A stretch of 64,000 nt of DNA from Tolypeutes matacus (GCA_026826555.1 JAKSZT010054399.1:385187-449186), one strand, 5' to 3'; shown: positions 21,950-33,865, numbered from the stretch's first letter. A program made the numbers and translations. Notes: a model not told the origin generated them from the sequence alone.

Positions 21950-23423
21950 GTTGTACCCGTCATGACTCTTCACCCCTGAATTATTTAGGATATATCCCAA
22001 AGATAAGGGCATTCTCCTACAAAACCACAATACAACGAGAACACTTAGGAAATTTACCATTGATATAATATTAGTATCGAATGATCTGTCCTTATTCAGA
22101 TTCTCCAATTGTCCAAGTATTGCCTTTAAAAATATATATTTATTTACTTTTTAAAATCCATTTTTAACCCCCCCCCCCGCCGCGTTTCTGCTGTTTTTGT
22201 GTCCATTCGCTGGGCAATTCTCTGTGTCCATTTCCTGCCCTCTCTTCTCATCCTTCTCCTCCTGTCTTCACCGGGATTTGATCCTGGGAACCTCCGATGT
22301 GGGAGAGAGGTATTCTGCCACCTGGGCCACCTTAGTTTCTGTTTTTTTGGCGTGTCTCGTCTTGGCTCTCTCTTGTGTCACTCTCCTGTTATGTCATCAT
22401 CTGGCTGTGTGTGGCGTACCTGTGCACAGGGCCTGGAGGCTCACATGCCTTCTACATTTTTCTTTTTTCTTTTACTGGGAGGTCCCAGGGATCAAACCCA
22501 GGTCCCTCCATATGGGAGACGGACCACCCAACCATTTGAGCCACATCTGCACCCCTAAGTATTGCCTTTTAAAGCTTTTTATATTATTTCTGGTTTATGA
22601 TTCAGTCAAGGATAATATGTCAACTGAATTTGTCATGTTTCCTCAATCTCTTCTAATATGGATCAGTTCCCCTGCCTTTTTATTATTATTTTTGTCTTTT
22701 ATAACTTACAATTTTAAAGACTGGTTGCTAAGCAGAATGTTAGTCAATTTGGATTTGTCTGAAGAATTCCTGACGCTTATTTTCAGAGTTAATATGCTTG
22801 GCAGGAATAATCAAGAGGTGATATGTGTTTCTCAAGTGTCACAATAAATGATGTCATTTATTGGTGATGATTCTGATCTCTTAGTTAAGGTGGCATTTGC
22901 CAGATTTCTCCACTGTAAAAATTTCTTTTCCTTTTGAAATTAATAACTAAATCAGTTGGGCAATATTTTGAGACTATATGAATATTCTATCCCCCCAAAA
23001 TCTTTCACTCAGTGATTTTAGAATCCGTTAATAATTCTTGCTTGAATCAGTCATTATTATGGTAATATATACTCTCTTTCTTGTCTTATTTTTTTATATT
23101 TCATTTAGAATTTAATGTTTTATTTAGAATTTTTGCATATATTTCCATAAAAAAGATTTTCTTTTACTTACTTTTTGTTTAGTCTTCTTTATATATTGAT
23201 TAGAAGAGTTTGCCTAGGTTTGCTATTATTTTTCCTTTAACTGTTTGGAAAAATTCACTGGTGAAATGAACTGGGCCTTAAGATTTCTTCATGGGAAGGC
23301 ATTTCATTACAGATTAAATTTGTATTTCTTCTTATGTCAGCTTGAGAATTTGTCCTTCTTAAACAATATTTACATTTTATTTAACATTGTAGATTTATTA
23401 AGATGAAGGTTGTTATAATACCC
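21950..23423 (-). mobile_element. L1M 3' UTR and ORF2, antisense (part 1)
   Basis: Reversed L1M 3' phrases ('aagataagggcattctcctac', 'ccttattcagattctcc', 'gccagatttctccactg', 'ttaataactaaatcag') are followed from about 23090 by reversed ORF2. A DAS SINE at 22128-22556 and an LTR at 23424 interrupt it. The element resumes at 24013, 25564 and 26204. Confidence 0.75.
22128..22556 (-). mobile_element. DAS SINE, long composite form, antisense
   Basis: Reversed copy with A/T-rich tail remnant, a C-rich joint (about 22168-22180), and the reversed tRNA-like head at the right ('atcaaacccaggtccctcc'). Exact 13-bp duplication AAGTATTGCCTTT at 22115-22127 and 22557-22569, in L1 sequence. The longest open frame of the window, 216 codons at 22197-22847, runs through this SINE and out into L1, so it is not a gene. 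Confidence 0.9.
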
Positions 23424-24012
23424 TGTATTAGTCAGCCAAAGGGGTGCTGAAATCTGTTGGCTTTTATAAAGAGAATTTATTTGGGGTAGAAGCTTACAGT
23501 CACAAGGCCATAAAGAGTAAGTTACTTCCCTCACCAAAATCTGTTGCCATGTGTTGGAGCAAGATGGCTGCCAGTATCTGTGAGGGTTCAGCCTTCCTTT
23601 TCTTCTTAAGGCTTCTAATCCCAGGTTCTTCTGATCTCAGCTGTAGGCTGGCATAAAGCTCATCTCTTGTCCTGGGGCTTGTTTCTCTCCAGCTCAGCTG
23701 CTCTTCTCACTCAACAAGGCCAGCTGTAAACTATCAGGCAAATGGCTCAGCTCTCTCCCCAGGGCTCCAGTGTCAAAACCAAGCTCTCTCCTTTGCTGTG
23801 TTGTTTACTGTGTGAGTGTCCACCCACCAAGGGGGTGGGGACTCAATGTCCTACTGATGTGGCCAAATCAAAGCCCTAATCTTAATTTAATCAACTAAAA
23901 GTGAAACCTCTGAAATCAATACAATCAAAGGGTATCATGCCCAGAGGAACAGACCAGTTTACAAGCTTAATCAAAATTTCTTGTTTGGAATTCATCAATA
24001 ACATCAAACTGC
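23424..24012 (-). mobile_element. Solo LTR, family B, antisense
   Basis: Begins TGTATTAGTCAGCCAAAGGG and ends 'aacatcaaactgc'. The reversed polyadenylation signal region and 'accaagggggtggggactc' block match the plus copies. The last few terminal bases seem lost, and no clean duplication is visible. It splits antisense L1. Confidence 0.82.
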
Positions 24013-25070
24013 CCTTTTATTATCTCTTATGTCTGCAGGATCTGTAGTGCTGTCTCCCTTTTCATTCCTGATATTTGTGCCTTCTCTCTTTTTATTTTCT
24101 GATTCAGTATTGTTTGGGTTATCAGTTTGATTAGTCTTTTCAAATATTTGACTTTTAAAATTTTTCTCTATTGTACATTTATCTTCTACTTAATTGCTTT
24201 GTGATGTTGTATTTATCAATTATTTTCTTGCATTTTTTGGATTTAATTTGACTTACTGAGATAGACACTAGGATCATTGATTCTTCAAGCTTTCTTCTTT
24301 TATACAATACACATTTAAGGCTCTCTATTTCCCTCTCAGTTGCTTTCCACAAGCTCTGATATGTTGCATTTTCATTACCTTTCAGTTAAAACGCTTCCTG
24401 ATTTCCCTTTTAATTTTTTGACCAATAGGTTATATATAAGTATGTTGTTTAATTTCCAAATATTTGTGACCTTTTGGTTATATTTTTAATATCCAGCTTA
24501 ATTCCACTATGGTCAGAAAACATATTCTGAATGATTAAAATCCTTTGAATTTTATGAGACCTGTGTTATGGATTAGCATGTGGTCAATTTTGATGGCTAT
24601 TCCATGTACATTTGCTGTTTTGGGGTGCAGTGTTCTACAGATGCTGAATAACTCATGTATAATTGTCTTGTTCAGGCCTTCCATTCCCATACTGATTTTG
24701 TGTGTGTGTATGTGTTTGATCTTTCTGTTACTGAGAAAGAGAGTTAAAGTCTCCCTTGAGTTCTGTCAATTTTCCTCTATATATTTAGAAACCATGTTAT
24801 GACATACATAAAAATTACAATTATAACATTTTGAACCTGTTTATCTCTAGTAATAGTTCTTATATTCAAGTCCACTTTGCCTGTTTTTAGTATAACAATA
24901 CCAGCTTTCTTTTGCTTAGTGTTTTCATGGTATCTCTTTTTCCATCTCTTTAATATCAACTTTTCTTTGTCCTTATATCTAAAGTGTGTATTTTATGAGC
25001 AGCGTACAATTGGATTTCACTTTTTATCAGTTTGACAATCTTTTTTTTTAAAAACTGAGTATTGAGTCTG
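24013..25070 (-). mobile_element. L1 ORF2, antisense (part 2)
   Basis: Reversed L1 ORF2 ('ccactatggtcagaaaacatattc', 'gctgaataactcatg', 'gttctgtcaattttcctc', 'tataacaataccagctttc'). The open frame at 24545-24802 is antisense to the element. Confidence 0.8.
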
Positions 25071-25563
25071 TGTTTTAGTTTGATAGATGCTGCCAAAAGC
25101 AATATACCAGAAATGAGTTGGCTTTTATAATGGGAATTTATTAGGTTAAAAGCTTATAGTTCTGAGCCTGTGAAAGTGTCCAAATCAAGGCATCAGCAGA
25201 GATGCTTTCTCTCTGAACTGCAGCTGTGGGTGATCAGGTACATGGTGGCATCTGCTCATCTCTCCCCCTCCTCGTGCCATGTTGCCTTCAGCTTCAGACT
25301 GTTCCATCGGTGGCTTTTCTCTCTCCTGGGGTCATCAACTTCTGGAGGCTTCTCTCTGTCTCTGCAGCTTTCCCCCTGTGTCTGTGGCTTTTTATTCCTC
25401 TATTTATAAAGGACTCCAGTAAGAGGATTAAGACCCACCCTGGACTATGCCGTACTGAAGCAATCTAATCAAATGGCCCTTAACTAATCTAATCTAAGGT
25501 TAAAAATAGGTTCAATTTAAGAACTTAATTTTCTGGGGTCCACAAAAGACTCAAACCAACACA
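25071..25563 (-). mobile_element. Solo LTR, family A, undivided copy
   Basis: 493 bp, TGTTTTAGTTTGATAGATGC to CAAACCAACACA, with the exact duplication GTCTG at 25066-25070 and 25564-25568. It is the only family A copy here without a family B insert and so gives the family's full layout. Frames 25170-25468 are shadows. Confidence 0.92.
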
Positions 25564-25618
25564 GTCTGCTTACATTTAATGGATTTACAGATAAAGATAT
25601 ATTGGGTTTATATTTACC
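25564..25618 (-). mobile_element. L1 sliver between two LTRs
   Basis: 55 bp of antisense L1 left between an LTR of family A and one of family B. Confidence 0.6.
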
Positions 25619-26203
25619 TATTTTAGTCTGCCAAAGGGGTGCTGATGCAAAGTACCAGAAATCTGTTGGCTTTATAAAAGGTATTTATGTGGGATAAAAG
25701 CTTACAGTCCCTAGGCTGTGGAAAGTCCAATTCCAGGTACCATAAGAGGTACTTTATCACCAAAGTCAGCTGCCACATGTTGAAGCAAGATGGCAGGTGA
25801 TCTCTGCCTGGTTTCTCAGGGCTTCCTAAATCAGTCTCTGGCATAGGGCTTGTTTCTTTCTGGGACTTCTCAGCTGCTCAGCTGCTCTATTCTTTTCAGC
25901 TGCAAACTATCAGGCAAATGGCTCTCTCTTCCCGGGGCCCCAGGATCAAACATGACAGAGCTCTCTCTCTTCCCATGTCTTCTTGAGTGAGTGCCTGTTC
26001 ATATTAGCTTACCAAGGGGGCGGGAAATCAACCAGAGTCACACCCTACTGATGTGGTCGAATCAAAAGTCCTAAATTGATGTTATCAAGTAAACTTAAAA
26101 CCTCTGAATTTAATACAATCAAAGGGTATTACACCCAGAGGAATAGCTAGGTTCACAAACATAGTCTTTCTCTTTTGGGGATTGAAAATCTCAAACTGCC
26201 ACA
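25619..26203 (-). mobile_element. Solo LTR, family B, antisense
   Basis: Starts TATTTTAGTCTGCCAAAGGG (TGTATTAG in the family) and ends CTCAAACTGCCACA. Landmarks 'ccagaaatctgttggctt', 'gcaagatggcagg' and 'tacaatcaaagggtatta' are in the expected order. No clear duplication remains. Confidence 0.82.
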
Positions 26204-26700
26204 CTCCCGTTTTATTGTTTACTATTTGTCCTATCTGTTCGATGGTCCCCATTTTCTTATTTCCTTCATTCTTAGTTCCCTTGAAATTATAAAATGCACC
26301 CTTGACTTATGAGTCTAATATGAAATAGTATTTGTAGCTCTTCACATACAAATAGATAAATGAATGGGAATTATTTATTGTTTTACACAATCAATATTTA
26401 CCCAAATTTTCCCATTTTTGCTGCTCTTCATCCCTTGTTGCATTTTTGTGTATGCAAATGAGATAATTTTCCTTCTGCCTGAGGAACTCTCCTGAGTATT
26501 TCTTTTATTATGGGTTTATTAGTAGCAAATTTTCTCCATTTGCATTTATCTGAAAATGTCTTTGTTTCATCTTTAATTTGAAAAAAACTTTTTGCTAGAC
26601 TTAAAAATTTGGGTAGGCAGTTATTATCTTTGATCATTTGAAAAACGTCACTCTATTGTCTTTTTGTTTACAATTTCTCTGATGAGATTCATCCTCAGAC
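26204..26700 (-). mobile_element. L1, antisense (part 3)
   Basis: Reversed L1 phrases ('tctgaaaatgtctttgtttc', 'cactctattgtctttttg', 'tctgatgagattcat'). Right boundary not sharp. Confidence 0.65.
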
Positions 26701-28240
26701 TTCCCTCTGAACAACATTTTTCTTCTTCCCCATTGAATCAAACAGAGAATATGGGGTAGGGGAGTCTGTTTGAAGACGTAAGATAACTACCAAGACAATG
26801 GAGAATTACTGGATCAAAATCTGAGAGGGAAAAGGAGACCCAGAGAGCTGGGCCCAGTATTGGGAGTTGCTTTCCCTTGGAAACAGTTGTTGATTCCAGA
26901 AGAAGCAGTTGAGAATTTAAGAAAAGCTCTCCACTGACTCATAAAGCTATGGGGACAAAAATGGAGCTCTTGGCGTCCACCAATAAGGAATAAAGTGGTA
27001 GTACCCCTAGACTTTGGACCCTGAAGAGTTACATCTTTGGAGAAAGGATGAACCAGAAACAGACAGCCTTTAATCATCTCAATCTTTGATTGGATTAAGG
27101 TGATTTGGGATTGCTAATGCCCTAGCCTAGCCTTTTAGAATCAAATGTAAACCTCTCGGGAGGAAAATAACATCATATAGAAGCGAAAATTATCTTTACC
27201 ATCTTTCACATATAATTTCCCACACTCAGTAAGAATTAGCTAGTCACATGAGGAGACAACATGACTGAAATCCTATCAAGGACCAGGGAAATAAGTTCTC
27301 CAGCTTGTTTGGAAGGACCGTGTAATCATGTGGAAAAGTGCGTGACTACAGTAAGGGGTGAAGAATTTGCGCTGTTGGCATGATCTACTACAAGATGACT
27401 AGTGAAAAGATAAACTATCAGTAGTTATTAGAGGCTGCTTCTCTGGGCAGAAGTGAATCAAGTATACCTACACAGATAATTCTAGCTGCTATTCTGACAA
27501 AATCTAGAGAGATTTGTTAAATGGCATGAAAACCGTTTAAAGACTTTTTCAGTTTATGCACTCAGACAGCAGATGCTTCATACCATACATGCTTTTACTG
27601 CACTCTAAGATCAGCTTCTTTTTCAGGACAGAAAGTCAATTAAGTGAAAGAAAAAATGTTTCCTTTTTAAAAAATGGGAGTGATAGTAAATTGGGATAAA
27701 AAGGAACAATTAAATGTGTATTTGGTTAACATCTTTGAAATACTCTAATATTAAGCAATATGTAGTCAATAAGTGGATTGTTTTTAAATATGCAAGTTGC
27801 TTCTTCCCAGGTTTAGTGTTGCTAAATTGTAAAAGGACACATATAGTTCAAAAGAGAATAAAGTGAATATTGAAGAGAAGGCATAAAAATTATTCAAATT
27901 TCAATGCATTAAAACATTGTGGCCTTTTTTTTTCTCTACCCAAGAAGAAGGAAAAGAAGAAGAGTCTAGTACATATGGGATTGAACCACTAATACTTGCT
28001 TAATCAGAAATAGAGTAGAGGAAAATGGCCAGGCCCCCCCAAAACACCAAAATGGTCCTCAGAGGGGTTCCCTGGACATTGGAGGCAGTGTGGGGGTAAA
28101 GCAGAGCTTGTCAAACAAGTTTATGGATATGAAACATAAAATTCTGACATTCTAAGCTGGCTGCCCCAGCATAAAATTCCTTTGAGATTTGTGTCCTCTC
28201 TTTAAAAATTTATGTGAATTTTGTTTTCTCCTGCATGATA
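26700..28240. other. No gene or clear repeat seen
   Basis: About 1.5 kb without a recognisable repeat. The minus frame at 26814-27077 has no known motif and no splice context that I can support. Confidence 0.4.
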
Positions 28241-28259
28241 AATACGTATGGTTTTTTTC

Positions 28260-28985
28260 TCTTTTAATATATATTATTAGAGAAGTTGTGAACTTACAAA
28301 ACAATCATTCATAATGTGCAGAATTCCCATGCATCACCCCTCCACCAACACCTTACATTGTTGTGGAACATTCATTACAGATTATGAGAGAACATCCTCC
28401 GACTATGACCACTAACTATGGTCCACAGCATAAACTTGGTATATTTTTTCCATACACCCCCTATTATTAACATCATGTATTAGTATTGTGCACTTGTTGT
28501 AGTTTATGAGGGAACGCTCTCATATTTGTACTGTTAACCACAGTCCATCTTCTAGCACATGGTTCACTGTGTTACACAGTCCCATGCCATGTACAGTCTA
28601 TCCAAAGTATATAGTCAGTGGCTCTTACTTTCATTACAGAGTTGGGTAGTCATCACCTCAGTAAATTTTTGAACGTTTTCCTTAGTCCAAAAGAAAAAAT
28701 CCCATGCCCCCTATTATTGACCCTTAGTGTTGCTATAGTACCTTCTGTGACATTGATGCAAGAATATTACAATATTGCTATTAACTATAGGCCATAAGGT
28801 ACATTAATTGTATTTTCCCATGCACCACCATATTCTTACCACCTTGTAATTGTGATATGCATTTGTTCTAGTTCATAGAAGAGCATTCTTGTATTTGTAC
28901 TATTAACCACAATCCTTTTCTACCTCCGGCTTCATTATGTTATTCAGTCCCTAGATTATTCTCTAGTTTTCTTTCAACTGACCAT
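28260..28985 (-). mobile_element. Xenarthran L1 3' UTR, antisense, with internal repeats
   Basis: Begins after T-rich DNA with 'gagaagttgtgaacttac', as at 6700. A word of the form attaacYaYagtcca occurs four times, at 28411, 28533, 28780 and 28902, that is at spacings 122, 247 and 122. The L1 3' UTR is therefore built of repeated modules. No coding part is present. Confidence 0.7.
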
Positions 28986-29149
28986 GTTTGGTTTTTAATA
29001 AAAATTTGTTTTAATTTGCTTAGCTTAAGGTAATAGTCAAAATTTAGGAAGATGTGACATATTAATGCCATGGATTCGAGTATTTCCTGACACAACAAGG
29101 TGTACCCCTAAGGGTCAGTAATTCTGTTTGAGAACCTCAAATTGTAGAG

Positions 29150-29330
29150 TGTTGGCCTGGGGGTCAGGAGGCCTGTTTTTTTTCTCTTGTCTTTGTCACT
29201 AGTTAATGCTCTTGGAGAAGTTACTTGGACTGCCCAGGCCTCAGTTTCCTTGTCTGTTGGGGGAGATTGAACTAGACCATCTCTAAGTTTCCTTCTATTT
29301 CTGACTCTCCTTGAATCTCTTTCTGGTCCT
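29150..29330 (+). mobile_element. MIR SINE fragment
   Basis: 'gggggtcaggaggcctg', 'tttgtcactagttaatg', 'ggcctcagtttccttgtctg' in order, the MIR sense layout. Confidence 0.75.
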
Positions 29331-32310
29331 TAGCTAAGTAAGTTCAACCTTGGTAACCACCTATGAGCAAATGCTCTCCTTGAGCTCCTTCATCATCATT
29401 TAGGCTTTGCAGAGACTCATTTTAATAATCCATCCCAGAGATTGAGAGCCAGTTTCCCGTATATGCTCGTCCTCTTTACACATAACCAGGCACACGTTCC
29501 CATTAAAGACAGAGTCACTAAACATGATAGGAAGGTGTGTATCCTAAACAATCAAATTAGAGACAACGCTAAGAGAATTTTTTCTTTAACATGTCAAGTT
29601 AACATGCTTTTAATGGGAAGAGTGATGGACAAGCCTATTAACCGAGGTTGGGTTTTTTTCAAATTTTATTTTTTCCGATTCTATCAGCTTTGAAACTGAG
29701 AAAGGAAATGAGACACCCACATTAATAAAATAACAAGGTAGCTTTTGGATACTTAAACTAAACAAAAGAAATTGGACCTGGAAGGGAATTACTTATTGAT
29801 GGCATCTCCTGCCTAGCTACCTACCCATCCTTGTGAAGCCTGGGATGCTCTCCTTATGACCTCTAAGGCAAGTGGGGAGGGCTCTGGGATGTTTGTGGTT
29901 TAGATAGATGGTGAGTCAGTTGAGTGGGGGACATTTGGCCCAAAGCTTCATTACAAGAGAGTGTACTCGTTGCTCCTCTTTTCTTGAAGGCATTTTGAAA
30001 TCCAGCTAACCTTAAGCAGGAGATATGCCCAGGAATTTTACAAGATGATCTATCCAGGAGGAAGTGACAAAATTAAATCAAAGTGAAACAAGGCCGAAGG
30101 TCTTAATCAACTCTGAAAAGGAGAAACCCTAAGGAACTGGTGGCTTCCTGATTGCCTGTGTCTATTAAAATTGACCTGGGGACAGCATAAGAGAGCTCAA
30201 GGCATTGGGCCAAACTTCTCTGCCAGGGATCTTAAAGTGCAGAATGACCCAAATGGCCTTGTCCATCTCGGGTTTCTACTGTTGTCCCAAAAGAAACCAC
30301 AGCAATTCTCATGTTACTTTGTTTAATGTCATTTAAATAAAGATTACCTTGAGTCTGATGTGATCCCATAGAACAGAAGTATTTCACAATCTCAAATGAT
30401 TTCTTAATAGAGTGTTTACTTATATGCACATATGCAGCATGACACAAAACTTTGTGTATCTGTACAAGTCTGTTTGTTTAAATGCAAACTTATCATTGTT
30501 GCATATAGACGCATTCCGTATGGAGAACATTTATATGACACATGCAACCTTTGTCTTGGTATGAAAATCAATTCTGCCATTGAACATTTTCTCCTTGTAA
30601 CTAGGAAGAAAGGGTCTGGTTTTGGGAGGGAAAGAAGAAAATCCCACAGAGAAAGGGGTACTCTTCCCAGCAGTACTTTTCCCAGAAGTCGTTCTTTCCC
30701 ACTCTGAAAACTACTTAGATATGGTAAGTAATTTTCTCTGGGTGCTGACAACAGAGAATCAGGGACCCAACATTAAGGAGAGATCAAAGGGTCACTGAGA
30801 CTGAGAGTCTGAGAGTGTCAGACACGTGACAGTCAGACCCTAGGTATGATGGGTCCTTGTGGCTTCTGGCTTTGTAGGTGAGAGAACCAGCAAGACTGGA
30901 AAGATTTGAACCCCAAGATCATTGTCTGTTGATGGCACCCAAGATGGAATTCCTGAAAGGTATGGGAGGCACCTTCACTTCAACAGCCTCCATATAAGGT
31001 TCTATCTTTCACTTCCACTCAATCTCTCCTTATCAGGTCCCTTTCATCCAAGTTGGTTCCTCCTTCCAAGTTGAGCCTCCTCTTGGCTGCGCTTCACTCC
31101 TGAGCTGTCCTAAGGCCCAAGATCAAATATTTCAAGCAAGCTTTCATCACCACCCATCATTTTTTCTTCCCTTTATTGTCATCACATCTTTCCAGTCAAT
31201 TGCTCACGTTGGATTGGCCCAATGTTCTTGTTGCTGAGGGGAAAAGTGCCACTGGTGGGGAAAAATACCAAAGGCAAAACCTAAACCAAACACTGGTTCA
31301 GGACTGGCTCCATGAGCCTTGTATCATATCTAACCTCTTCTCGTTTTCTCATCTCTGCTCAGCAAACTTACTCTTTTCCCAAGACAGAATTTTCAGAACT
31401 TCATTTCTTATCTCAAATCCTGAATTTACCCTGAGCCCACATTCTCAGGAGAAGACTTCGATTCCTTCTTCACTGAACTAATAGGCCACTACCTATCCGT
31501 GAATTCCTTCAAGTTTCCTCTCTCCATCTAGATCTATAGCCATCTTGTTTTCTCCTCAGAAAGTAGTTTCCGTCTAAGGCTCATCTCCACATGAACTCTA
31601 AATTCCAAATTGTCTCTCTTTTTTTGGCACTTCTTTATCAATTATTTTTCCTCTTCTTGTATTTTCAATATCTTTCTTTAATTACTCCCTCACTCTATTA
31701 AAATGCTCAGCTCTCCCCCATCATTTAAAAAATATAAAAATCTTCTCTGGATACCTTCTTTCTTCCGTGGTCTCTACCAGCTTTTCTCCTTCCTTCTCTT
31801 TACCAACAAATGTAATAAATGTTATGTTTTCTGCCTTTGCTTCCTTACCTCTCAATTTCTCAACTCACTGTGGCCTGGCGCTAACCTCACCATTATAACA
31901 GAAAGGCATTGTCAATGACCACACGTGAATTAATTTCCATATCTTCTCTGTCAGTGAGGTGGGAGAAAATATTGCTGTCCCTGCTTGGCAGATTGTTGTG
32001 GATACTGTTGTGCTTCCTCCTTGAGGACTGCGGTACTTTACTTGTTCCCCTAGTTGCTGAGAATGTTGCCGGCTGAGGCAGTAATTGCTCTCAGCAGAAG
32101 GGAGCTGCCCTACCAAGGTTATGCTTCTCTCCAGAGGTGGCCTGCCTGCATCCACTGGGGTGCTGATCAGGAGTGAGAACAAGGCTCCTTGCCTCAGTGA
32201 AGAACCATCCCAGCTTCAGATCTCCCGGAGGCATCAGCTGAAACCTTTGTTACCACTTCATGGAAGCTCACTTTCTCCTTCTGCCTAATCCTGTTTTCTT
32301 CCCTTCTCTG
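29330..32310. other. Mostly unique sequence, no gene supported
   Basis: About 3 kb with few recognisable repeats. Short frames (29442-29693, 30416-30751, 30432-30707, 31176-31481, 31865-32182) overlap on opposite strands and have no recognised motif. Pyrimidine-rich DNA at about 31480-31900 resembles an ancient dispersed element but I cannot name it. Confidence 0.4.
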
Positions 32311-32314
32311 ACAG

Positions 32315-32395
32315 GTGCTGTTTCTGAGAGTACTTCCCAAGAAACTTGCTGCAAACAAATGTGTAGCTCAGAGTCTGTTTCCTGAAGGACTTTAT
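32315..32395 (+). other. Candidate internal exon, 81 bp (unproven)
   Basis: A strong 3' splice-site pattern (pyrimidine tract from about 32291, then acag at 32311-32314) precedes 81 bases that are open in one frame only (27 codons, phase 0 at both ends). A 5' splice-site pattern, tat|gtaaga, follows at 32396. I do not recognise the peptide. Length divisible by three and good signals at both ends make an exon possible, but one such pair is expected by chance in 64 kb. Confidence 0.2.
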
Positions 32396-32474
32396 GTAAG
32401 ACATGGGTAAAGCTAAATATCCCCTCAGGAAAAAAACTGATAACAGAGCCAGAATTCCTCACTCTTTCTTTAAT

Positions 32475-32704
32475 GGATGAATAGATAGAAGGATGGATAG
32501 ATAGATGATGGACAGATGGGTAGATGGATGGATAGATGGATGTATGTATGGATGGATAGATAGATGATAGAGATAGGTAGGTAGGTAAAATAGAGTATAG
32601 ATGGATGGATGAATGGATAGATGATGGATGATAGAGCTAGAGATTATATAGATATAGATAATCTAGAGAGAGATGATATAGAGACATAGACATAGATATA
32701 GATA
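32475..32704 (+). repeat. GATG/GATA microsatellite
   Basis: About 230 bp of purine-rich tetranucleotide repeats, GATG at first, then GATA, then decayed GATATA units. Such runs change length fast and are used as polymorphic markers. Confidence 0.9.
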
Positions 32705-32729
32705 TCCCTTTGACTTGCTTTTTTTTCAG

Positions 32730-33062
32730 ACCGATCTTGTAAAAACACAGCTCAGACCCCATCCTCCAAACCAGTTACCCTCCAAATCCGGTCCATACTC
32801 CTTAGCACCTAGTCCCCACCTCCTGACACTGGACACAGGCCTCCCACCTTGGGCTCTCGTCACACCACAGCTACCGGTCTGGTACCCACCTCCCTTCATT
32901 GACCCATTTGCGCCAGAATTCATGTTTAAGGACCCCGACAAACACCCCCTTGCAGCAAGCACTGAGCATACACTGGTTCTTCCGAGACTACATGGTGGGG
33001 GTGGGAGGCTGCTTGGAGAACAGCAGAGACTGGGCAGTGGGTGCCAGGGGTTGGCCAGTTGA
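32730..33062 (+). other. Candidate 3' exon or chance ORF
   Basis: A pyrimidine tract and cag at 32718-32729 look like a 3' splice site. The following 110 codons are open to a stop at 33060-33062 and are in phase with the candidate exon at 32315-32395. The peptide is Pro/Leu-rich with no known domain. The opposite strand is also open over much the same span (32726-33100), which points to composition rather than coding selection. Confidence 0.15.
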
Positions 33063-33865
33063 GTCAGAGTGCCAGGGCGGTTCACAGGAGTGGCATTCAA
33101 GCTGATAACTCAATGGTGAAAAGATGGGGGTGGGGTGAGGGAAGAGAGGCAGTCCAGTGGAAGGAAACAGCCAGTGCAGAGGCCCTGGGGTAGAAATATG
33201 ACCTTAATGGCTGAGCATTGTGACCAAAATGGAGGATTCATCACTCTTCACACCAGTCTCTGCTTCTCCCTTTGCTGTACATAGTGGCCCAGAAAGGTTC
33301 CATCAGGCTGAGTCCCAAGCCACAATTTCCCCCCAGGCTTTCATAGCAGCAAATAACATTGAGGCCAAATTTCCAGGTCTTTTGTTCAGTTTCTTCATTT
33401 TCTTGAAAAACTTTTATTCGGAAGCAATACTGGATCAAAGCTTCTTCTGTGGTACCAGAGCCAAATTTCTATGAATTAAAATGTTAATGGCAGTTCTTCT
33501 CCCTTTCAGGAAAGCTGTGCTTGTCTCTGTTTCCCTTACTTGTTTTTTGGTCCCTGCTCCCTCGTATCCTCAAAAACGTGCTCTGTTATGATAATTTTAG
33601 CTTGCCCCAAGTGTCCACACTGCCAGCATGTGGGCATCACAGAATTAAATGGACTCCTTGTTCCTGCTTTCACCTGGACTGCCAGAATTGATGGGAACAT
33701 TGGTGACTAAAAATGTGCCACTTATTAGAATCACAGAACATATGCTCTTTTGTTAAATCCAAAGTCATTTTGTTGAGTCTAGTGTAATCCTCATCAATTC
33801 TGCTCTCTCTAATTCCAAAATATATCTCTTTTTCCCTAACCATTATCTACCATTTATATCAACTG
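33063..33865. other. No gene supported
   Basis: About 33130-33200 ('gaaacagccagtgcagagg', 'ccctggggtagaaa') resembles the unnamed ancient repeat at 17600-18340. The rest looks unique. Confidence 0.4.

Noticed and set aside
22197..22847. 216-codon open frame, the longest in the window
   Set aside because: It begins inside a reversed DAS SINE (22128-22556) and ends in antisense L1. The peptide is the translation of repeat sequence.
3961..26203. Families A and B as DNA transposons, because their ends look partly inverted
   Set aside because: TG...CA ends, 5-bp duplications, and a polyadenylation signal placed shortly before one end fit LTRs of the ERVL/MaLR class better. The end pattern ACTAATACA is also that of MaLR LTRs.
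32475..32704. CRISPR-like or satellite array
   Set aside because: Four-base units without spacers: a microsatellite in a mammalian genome.
32726..33100. Minus-strand 124-codon frame
   Set aside because: It mirrors the plus-strand frame in proline-rich, GC-rich DNA. No motif, and no splice pattern on that strand was noticed.
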